DNA of 64,000 nt from Rhizomys pruinosus. Its lineage: Eukaryota; Chordata; Mammalia; Rodentia; Spalacidae. Position numbers and translations under genes: made by a program. The notes beneath the pieces were generated by a model that made no database searches, had not been told where the DNA came from, and saw only the letters and a program-made list of their open reading frames with translations. The stretch covers positions 23,535-87,534 of the forward strand of contig VZQC01008830.1 in the NCBI GenBank assembly GCA_009823505.1. Reading direction: 5' to 3'. Positions 56,960 through 64,000 of the stretch are shown one piece after another (positions within the stretch are counted from its first letter, which is position 1; each line of letters starts with the position of its first letter).

Positions 56960-59502
56960 CGCTCAATAATAACCTTAAATATCAATGGGATGAACTCCCC
57001 AATTAAAAGACTGGGAGAAAGGATTAAGAAAACAGAACCCATCTATATGCTGTGTATAAGAAACCCACCTCAGCCTCAAGTATAGGCACCAACTTAAAGT
57101 GAAAGGATGGAAAAAAATATTCCAAGCAAATGGTACCAAAAAGCAAGCAGGAGATGCTATTCTAATATCAGACAAAATAAACTTCAAGGTAAAATTAATC
57201 AGAAGAGACAAAGAGGACTACTACATCTTTATCAAAGGAAAAATTAATCATGAATATTTTACAATCACGAATATATATGCACCAAACTCTGATGCACTGA
57301 ACTTTATAAACACAATTCTACCAGACCTCAAGGCACAGATTAATCCCAGCACACTAATAGTGGGGGATTTCAACACCCCACTGAGCCCATTAGATAGGTC
57401 AACTGGACAAACAATAAATAGAGAGACATCTGAACTGAACAATACAATACAACAAACGGACCTCACAGACGTGTAACAAATATTCCACCCAAACACCAGA
57501 GAATATACTTTTGACTCAGCACCCCATGGAACATTCTCCAAAATCAACCACATACTGTGACACAAGAAACAAAACTCTATAAATACAAAAGGGTTGAAAT
57601 AATTTCATGCATTTTATCAGACCACAGTACAATAAAGCTCACTATCAACACCAGAATGAATAAGCCCTACCATCTATCTACAAGAACACATGGAGACTAA
57701 ACAACACACTTGTGAATAATGAACGGGTCAAGGAAGAAATAAAGAAATAAATAAAAACATTCCTGGAACTAAACAAAAAAGACATTACAAGACAGCAAAA
57801 ACTATGGAATATTTTAAAAGCAGTCCTAAGAGGGAAGTTTATAGCCCTCATTGCCTATATTAAAAAAAAATTAGAGGGGCTGGAGAGATAGCCTAGCGGC
57901 TAAGAGCACCGACGCTCTTGCAGAGGACCCGGGTTCGATCCCCAGCACCCACATGGCGGCTGAGAACCGTCTGTAACTCCAATTCCAGGAGAACTCCAGT
58001 TCCAGGGGAATCTGAGACCCTCTTCTGACCTCCGCGGCATTGCACGACACGGGTGCACAGACCTGCATGCAAACAATACATTCATACACATACAAAAATA
58101 AATAATAATAAAAAAAAAATTAGAAAGAAGACAAAGGAACTACACTGCAACTAAAAACACTTGAGAGACAACAATAAACGAATCCTAAACACAACAGACA
58201 GGAAGAAATAATAAAAAGCAGAGGAGAAGTCAATGAAATAGAAATGATAACAATACAAAGAATCAATGAATCCAAAAGCTGGTTTTTTGAAAGGATAAAC
58301 AAGATAGAGAGACCTCTAGCCCAGTTAACCAAAAGAAAGAAAGAGCAACTCCAAATCAATAGAATTTGTAATGAAAAGGGAAACATCACAACAGACAACA
58401 AAATGATCCAGACAATCACATGAGAATACTTCAAAAATCTATGCTCTACTAAATTTGAAAACCTAAGAGAAATGGATGAATATCTGAAATCCTGGAATTC
58501 ACCAAAGCTTATCCAAGAAGAGATTGACAGCTTAAACAGACTCAAAATATATGAGGAAATTGAAAATGTAATAAGAAACTTCCCAACTAAAAAGCCCAGG
58601 TCCAGATGGTTTCATGGTAGAATTCTATAAAACATTTAAAGAGGACTTTCAACCATTATTACTCAAACTGTTCAGAAGGATACAAGCAGAGGGAAATGTG
58701 CCAAATTCCTTCTATGAAGCCAGCATCACTCTAATACCAAACCAGGCAAAGATACAACCAAAAAGAGAGCTGTAGACCCATCACATTGAACATTGATGCA
58801 AAAATTCTCAACAAAATATTTGCAACCCTCATACAGACCCACATCAAAAAGATCATCCATCATGAACAAATTGGATTCATACCAGAGATAAAGGGATGGT
58901 TCAACGTGTGTAAATCAATAAATATCATAAAACACCTAAATGAACTGAAGAACAAAAACCACACTATCATCTCAATTGATGGAGAAAAAGCCTTTGACAA
59001 AATCCAGCGTCCCTTCGTGCTTAAAGTCCTAGAGGGAATTGGGCTGGATAGAATAAACATTCCTCAACACAATCAAATCCATATGCAAGAAACCCACAGC
59101 CAACATCATCCTAAATGGAGAACAGTTAGAAGCATTCCCCTTAAAGGCAGGAACCCAGTAAGGCTGCTCCCTATAACCACTCTTCTTCAATATAGTGCTT
59201 GAAACACTTGCTAGGGCAATAATGGAAGAAAGAGAAATTAGAGGAGTACTAATTGGAAAAGAGAAAGTCTATCTATCCCTCTTTGCAGATGATGTGATAG
59301 CTTACCTAAGGGATGCTAAAAACTCCACCAGAAAACTCCTAGAAATGATTAAGAGTTTCAGTAAAGTGGTAGAATACAAAATTAACCTACAAAAATCAGT
59401 AGTCTTTCTTTACACCACCAACAAGCAACTGGAGAAGGAATATAAAAAGACCTTCCCACTCACAATAGCCACAAAACAAACAAAAGAACAAAAATACCCC
59501 TA
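56960..59502 (+). pseudogene. L1-b ORF2 remnant (endonuclease and RT)
   Basis: The endonuclease begins SIITLNINGMNSPIKRLGER near 56960. The QETHL motif has a stop in place of Gln (near 57057). The 57099-57476 frame carries GDAILISDKINFKVKLIRRD, NIYAPNSDALNFIN and VGDFNTPLSP. After the nested B2, RT blocks include [12 protein letters not shown] (58786), [20 protein letters not shown] and [15 protein letters not shown] frameshift near 59050 follows. The frame at 59195-59503 has an intact FADD active site (59282-59293). The element ends about 70 codons after it, so thumb, Cys domain and 3'UTR are missing. Confidence 0.92.
57876..58108 (+). mobile_element. B2 SINE nested in L1-b ORF2
   Basis: Plus-strand B2 of the internally duplicated type, head 'ggggctggagagatagccta', B-box region 'ggttcgatccccagcaccc', ending 'aaaaataaataataa'. 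It is flanked by taaaaaaaaattaga at 57861-57875 and 58109-58124 (one extra A on the right). The tRNA-like boxes are well kept. Confidence 0.96.
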
Positions 59503-59515
59503 GGAATAAACAATT

Positions 59516-60276
59516 GTACAGGACTTCAAGGCACAGATTAATACCAGCACACTAAAAGTGGGGCATTTCAATACCCCACTGAGCCCATTAGATAGGTCAA
59601 CTTGACAAACAATAAACAGAAAGACATCTGAACTGAACAATACAATACAACAAATGGACCTCACAGACATTTTTCTAGTTCTCTTTTCCATTGCTGTGAC
59701 AAAACACTCTGACCAATTCCAACTTGGGGATGAAATGGTTTATTTGGCTCACATCTTCTTAGTCACAGTTTATCACTGAGGGAGCCCATTATAAGAACTC
59801 AGGGTAGGAACCTGGAGGCAGGAGATGAAGCACAGGCCATGGGGGATGCTGCTTACTGGCTTGCTCCCCTGACCCATGCCCAGCCTGCTTTCTTATGCTG
59901 TACATAACAACCTGCCCAGGGGTGGCACCGCCATAGTGGGCTAGGCCATCCCACATTGCTCATCAATCAAGACAACACTCCACAAATGTGCCCACAGGCC
60001 AGTCCAATGGAGCCAGTTCCCCAACTGAGGCTCCCTCAAACCAGGTGTGTCAAGTTGACACTAAAGATATCCAGCACAGACATCTACCAAATATTCCACC
60101 CAAACTCCAGAGAATATACTTTCGACTCAGTACCCCACAGAACATTCTCCAAAATCGACCACATACTGGGACACAGGAAAAAAAAACTCTACAAATGCAA
60201 AAGGATTGAAATAATTTCATGCATTCTATCAAACCACAGTGCAATAAACTCAACATCAAACCAGAATACGCCTTAA
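59516..60276 (+). pseudogene. Second L1 ORF2 endonuclease fragment, interrupted
   Basis: 59520-59670 plus 60084-60276 repeat the part of ORF2 found in L1-b at about 57325-57655: 'cttcaaggcacagattaat', 'caataccccactgagcccat', 'aatattccacccaaactcca', 'gaacattctccaaaatcgac'. It sits in the same orientation, head to tail behind the broken RT of L1-b. It is either a separate L1 remnant or a local rearrangement. Confidence 0.9.
59671..60075 (+). mobile_element. 405-bp rodent repeat inserted with an 8-bp duplication
   Basis: Clean insertion in the L1 fragment: acagacat at 59663-59670 and again at 60076-60083, with the L1 reading continuous when one copy is removed. Contains 'ccattgctgtgacaaaacac', 'aggaacctggaggcaggaga' and 'tgcccaggggtggcaccgcc', ending 'gtgtcaagttgacactaaag'. 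I recall it as a common mouse/rat repeat without A tail. An 8-bp duplication fits hAT-type DNA transposons; classification is inferred. Confidence 0.8.
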
Positions 60277-60575
60277 TCGTGCTCTTTCGGGAAGTTGTGG
60301 AACTTTTGAGATATGGTGCCTAACTCAGAGATGTAGGACCATAGGGATAGGCCATGAGGATCATAGAGTAGCTGTGCTTCTGTTTAGTGATCTCCTTCCA
60401 GGTCAGTGCCACATAACAAGCTCCTGCCATTTCTGCCACCATGCCTTTTGTACCGTGATGAACTGTACCCTCTCAAATTGTGAATCAAAATAATTTTTCC
60501 TTCCTTATTGCTTTTGTCTGGTATTTGGACATAATGATAGCTGCACAATAATTGTACCCAATACACCATTCTTTC
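60277..60575 (+). repeat. LTR-like rodent repeat
   Basis: 'gctcctgccatttctgccac', 'catgccttttgtaccgtgat', 'gaatcaaaataatttttcct' and 'ttgcttttgtctggtatttg' resemble the 3' half of a rodent MaLR-type LTR, from memory. DNA at 60590-60890 shows nothing recognisable. Confidence 0.4.
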
Positions 60576-60949
60576 TTGAACACCCTCCAGTTAGGTTTTC
60601 CTACTCATCATTCAGTGAACTCTTCTCAAAGTCAATAGGCCTTCTTTGTTTCAAAATAAAAAGTAAATGTTTGTTCCTCCTTTAATTTCATCTATCAGCA
60701 GCATTTGACACTTGATCACCTCTTCCTTCTCTTAGACAACAAATTTTACTTACTCTGCTCTTCTTTTTCAATACTTCTTTTCTTTTCTTCTTTCTTTACT
60801 GCTCACCAGTGCACTAAAGTTCAGACAGTGTATGTGAATTTCTTCTAAATTTATGATACTGGGGTGACTAAAGCTTACTCCCTTAACTTTTAAAATTAAT
60901 TATTGTAACTACTTTGATTTTTTTCCAGTTTTTATTGATTTAAATAGTT

Positions 60950-61036
60950 TACAGTGGGAGACGGCAGTAGAGGGGGAGGGTGGGAATGATGGTGGTGGTG
61001 TTGGGACTGGGGAGGGAAGGGGGGTGGGGAGGGAAG
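60950..61036 (+). other. G-rich tract with quadruplex potential
   Basis: Many runs of three or more G (gggggagggtggg, tggggagggaagggg, tggggaggg) within 90 bases. It might belong to an L1 3'UTR, but I could not place it in a family. Confidence 0.7.
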
Positions 61037-61320
61037 AAGAAAGAATAGATGTAGATTGTTATGAACCTGCACTCTGGTGTACTTACTGCTTCACCTGCTG
61101 AATGGGTCTAACCTGTTCTCAGAAGTTAACCATGGCAACAGCTGAATCAGTGACCTGGGCCAATGATCAGCACCTGGCATGTTTGCGGAAGGAGCAGAGA
61201 CGAATATATATATNATATCTTCAATAATATTAGATAGATAGTTGACTTAAAATTTGGATAGAAATATATGGTCTCTGAGAAAGTGTAGAGTGAAATAATA
61301 ATAATCTTACAAAAATGTAA

Positions 61321-61347
61321 TATATATATATATATATATATATATAC
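61321..61347. repeat. (AT)n microsatellite
   Basis: About 13 AT units. A single n at 61214 sits in another short AT run (61205-61220). Confidence 0.95.
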
Positions 61348-61489
61348 TTTTTTTCTACCAATGAAACGAGTCTGAAGGAGCTCGAAATCTGCCTGCTTTT
61401 CACCCGATTCCCAGTGTCTGTGAGTGTATAGCAAATAGAGATGACTAGACTTTGAGATGCAAGGGAATCCAGGGTATAATGTTATGACC

Positions 61490-62860
61490 TTGAGACCCAA
61501 TGAGAAATTCACATATGCTGCATGAACATTAGTGCATTGGTGGTGCAACCTGGTGGCTGTGTGGCAGGAACACAATGTAAGACAGAGGATCCCTCCCTTT
61601 GAATGGCTGCTGAGTGTAATACAAGTGGCTCTCAAAACAAGGCAGGCCATCTCCAAAGCTCTTGATTATTTACTAGAAATAGAAAACACGACCCTAATGT
61701 TCAGAACAGGACATGCTTCAGGGATAGGTCTTAGATTAATGGAACAGGAACTGACCTGGAAAGCTTCTACCTGAAGTTAAGTGCTAATAATGCTACACAA
61801 TATGTACACTGCTAAGGGAGAAAATCAACCAATGTTACAACCCAGTCCCAAGCCCTAACAACCATGATGAGTTGTCCAGCAAACTACCTATATTGGTGCA
61901 TTAGAGGCACTATTATCTGGGGGACGGTCAAGAACTATCTAATTGTACTTGGAACCCTGTCAATGGAGAGGACATAGAGCCTAGTGAAAAGCCTATTGGT
62001 GTCATATCTCTAGAAAAATGAAATTTCTTACCAAACACTAACTATGGAATCTTATATTTATTGTCAAGCATATTGTATGCCACTCACCAAAATTGCTATT
62101 CTATGTAAAATATGGAGGCCACTGCAGAATCCCACAAATGGTCAGTCACAGAACATATGCACATCTGAAAGATCCACATTCCTAGGAGACACATCTACAG
62201 TTGAACCCATACATGCAGAGAATGAGGAGCAGAGAGAAAATGAGTGCAACCCTCAATTTTCACCAGTAAAGCTTCCTTACACAATATAGTGTGATGCAAA
62301 CAGAAGGGCACAACTAGTCAAGCTTCAAAGAATGGGAGACTCTAGAGTTTGTATCCCTGGATGAAGCCCCTATATTAAACCTCACCTACCCATGGCTCTG
62401 TGATCATTGCAGAAGAGGGAGCAGAAAGATTGTAAGAGCCAGGGCTGGTGCATGAACATAGAGACAGTGACTTTCAATTGACTGTAAAAGCTTTCACATG
62501 TGAAATTGTGGCATTGTCAGCATTAGGCATGGGACCTATGCTAACTGGAACAAAATCTCAAAGCAGAGTAAGAGAAATGGGTGGAGGGCTGACTCTGGGC
62601 TGAGAACTACAAAAAACTGAGTACTGTTGGGTGAGGAAGAGTATACCTTACCTAGGATTCCTAGATATGCTGACTAGGCTCCAGCAGCTCTATTTGCACA
62701 GAAGGACATCTCTGATTGGGAGCTTGACTGGATAGGTCTTAGCTTGGATGTTGTAATGCATGAGTTCTGATGGGGGGGTGAGGCATGGGGGAGATCAGGT
62801 TTGATTTGGAACCATTGTATGAGTTTTACAAATGCTCAATAATAAATACTATACATGTGC
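61490..62860 (+). mobile_element. Old L1 (Lx-like) 3' region
   Basis: Shares with 34185-35137 the 'agcttccttacacaatatag' and 'gagggagcagaaagattgta' blocks, and with 16255-16375 the ending 'gaggcatgggggagatcagg', 'ttggaaccattgt' and 'ctcaataataaatac'. The 80-codon frame at 61532-61774 lies inside it and is not a gene. The left edge is approximate. Confidence 0.6.
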
Positions 62861-62867
62861 TTTAATT

Positions 62868-63087
62868 TTTTAATTTTATGTGTATGGTGTATATGAGTGT
62901 ATTAGCTGCATTTATGTAAGTACACACATGCTATGCAATATCTATGGCTTTCAGAAGAGGGTGTCGGATGCCCTGTATCTGGAGTTATGGTTAGTTGTTA
63001 GCCACTGTGTGGGTACTGGGAATTGAATTGAGTTCCTCTGCAAGAGCACCATGTGCTCTTAACTGATGAGCCATCTTCCAAGACCCC
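62868..63087 (-). mobile_element. B2/B3-type SINE
   Basis: 'tttttaattttatgtgtatg', 'tcagaagagggtgtcggatg', 'atctggagttatggttagtt', ending 'tgagccatcttccaagaccc'. DNA at 63090-63360 shows nothing recognisable. Confidence 0.88.
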
Positions 63088-63364
63088 TTTACATGTGCCC
63101 TTAACTTTTGGATACATAGGTTTTTCCTAAATATGTTTGCTAAAGTCTGTACTCATATGTTCAACATCCTACTAAGTAAGTGCATTTTCTTGACTTCCTC
63201 GCAATCCTCTCTAAACTAATATCCACTCCTTAATCAGAACCTACAATCTTCTATATAATGGTTAATACCATTCCACTATGCATTTTTCATTTACACAGAT
63301 CCCCAAACTTGGAAAGCTCCTTAATTCTTTTGTGTTCATACAATCTACTAGAAAAAGTTCCCTT

Positions 63365-63790
63365 CCTTGGTGTGGGCGGCGGGGTAGTTACCTGGGCAAG
63401 CATCTGCCACCTCTGCCGCAGGTAGGGGGCCGTGGGCGGGACCGTCCTACGTCTCTCTTTCGCGCCGGGACCAGAGGTGCCGGGGCTAGTGGTCTGCACC
63501 TTGGTGCGGGCGGTGGGGTAGTTACCTGGGCAGGCATCTGCTGCCTCTGCCGCAGGTAGGGGGCCGTGGGCAGGACCGTCCTACGTCTTTCTTTCGCGCT
63601 GGGACCAGAGGGGCCGGGGCTAGTGGTCTGCACCTTGGTGCGGTTGGTGGGGTAGTTACCTGGGCAGGCATCTGCCACCTCTGCTGCAGGTAGGGGGCCA
63701 TGGGAAGACCGTCCTATGTCTTTCTTTTGCGCCGGGACCAGAGGGGCCGGGGCTAGTGGTCTGCACCTTGGTGCGGGCTGCCGGGGCACG
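63365..63790 (+). promoter_or_regulatory. L1-c promoter: three 133-134-bp GC-rich monomers
   Basis: 'ccttggtg' starts units at 63365, 63499, 63633 and 63766 (134, 134, 133 bases, then a partial unit). Each unit holds 'ggggtagttacctgggca', 'gcaggtagggggcc', 'accgtccta', 'gggaccagagg' and 'ctagtggtctgcacc'. CpG-rich compared with the surrounding DNA. The frames through it on both strands are a consequence of the repeat. Confidence 0.88.
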
Positions 63791-64000
63791 GGCTAGGTCA
63801 GGCATCCCCCCCCCGAGATTGGTGAGAATCCAAGTGGACCTTTTCTTGGAGAAACTTCAGAGCAAGAAGAGAAGAGTGGTTTACAAAATTGAAAACTAGA
63901 CAAGTCAATACTCCATAAACAAGGAGGAGGAAAGGGGAGGAAAAAGAAAAAAAAATCTAAAGGAGGAAAGTAAAACCATCCCCTAACATAGTGAAAAGGT
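63365..64000 (+). mobile_element. L1-c: 5' end of a third LINE-1, running off the window
   Basis: Tandem monomers followed by a C run (63807-63814) and 'gagattggtgagaatccaag', then an A-rich leader ('gaaaaagaaaaaaaaatcta') like the region before ORF1 in rodent L1. No ORF1 start is reached. The monomers are similar to one another (a few differences each), so this may be the youngest L1 in the window. Confidence 0.7.

Larger units (their letters stand above)
55150..59515 (+). mobile_element. L1-b: LINE-1 with monomer promoter, 3' truncated
   Basis: Order: tandem monomers (55165-55575), 5'UTR (to 55844), ORF1 (55845-56855), spacer, ORF2 (about 56960-59502). A B2 is nested at 57876-58108. Stops and frameshifts are in both ORFs. 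At about 59513, after 'ccctaggaataaac', L1 order breaks and an earlier part of ORF2 starts again. The distal RT, Cys domain, 3'UTR and tail are missing. Confidence 0.92.

Noticed and set aside
57876..58108. tRNA gene suggested by well-kept A and B boxes
   Set aside because: The boxes belong to a B2 SINE with an A-rich tail and target-site duplications. It lacks a tRNA cloverleaf 3' half.
63388..63789. 133-codon Pro/Arg-rich frame on the minus strand near the right edge
   Set aside because: It is a read-through of the tandem L1-c monomers. The repeated peptide follows the DNA repeat.

Overview
The window looks like gene-poor intergenic DNA from a muroid rodent nuclear genome. The evidence is the repeat mix: 7SL-derived B1, tRNA-derived B2/B3, B4 and ID SINEs, rodent L1 with tandem-monomer promoters, and many microsatellites. 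The B2 copies differ from the usual mouse and rat B2 in their 3' half, so this is probably not Mus or Rattus. A spalacid or another non-murine muroid is a guess only. I found no intact protein-coding gene, tRNA, rRNA, CRISPR array or operon. Nearly every long reading frame is a retrotransposon remnant, a SINE or chance.

Layout. 1-4706: minus-strand L1 (L1-a) with broken ORF2, ORF1 and a 5'UTR holding a nested B1. 4.7-23 kb: scattered B1/B2/ID copies and microsatellites in otherwise unremarkable DNA, with an Elp2-derived fragment at 7.4-7.6 kb. 23.58-24.96 kb: full-length processed pseudogene of Hmgn2 split by a B2. 25-34 kb: SINEs and 5'-truncated L1 3' ends. 34.2-38.9 kb: old L1 3' region carrying a 3.67-kb retroposed insertion, bounded by a 16-bp target-site duplication. 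That insertion holds two diverged copies of an unrecognised ~1.15-kb unit ('unit U'). 39-43 kb: SINEs and L1 ends.

42.9-51.7 kb is structurally suspect. A ~1.9-kb inverted duplication (45008-46943 against 48420-50275) has one noisy arm. The arms end exactly at a single n (45007) and at a 996-base N gap (50276-51271). The gap lies inside what appears to be a 5'-inverted (twin-primed) unit U/L1 insertion flanked by 15-bp duplications. Part of this region is probably an assembly artefact.

55.1-60.3 kb: plus-strand L1 (L1-b) with ~99-bp promoter monomers, broken ORF1 and ORF2 and a nested B2. It is joined to a second ORF2 fragment that carries a 405-bp insertion with an 8-bp duplication. 60.3-63.1 kb: an LTR-like tail, a G-rich tract, an old L1 3' region and a B2. 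63365-64000: start of a third L1 (L1-c) with three 133-134-bp GC-rich monomers, running off the window.

The most notable points are the three L1 elements with three visibly different tandem promoter monomers, and unit U, which seems to have been moved by the L1 machinery. Family names come from recalled sequence features. Edges of diverged repeats are approximate to about 10-30 bases.
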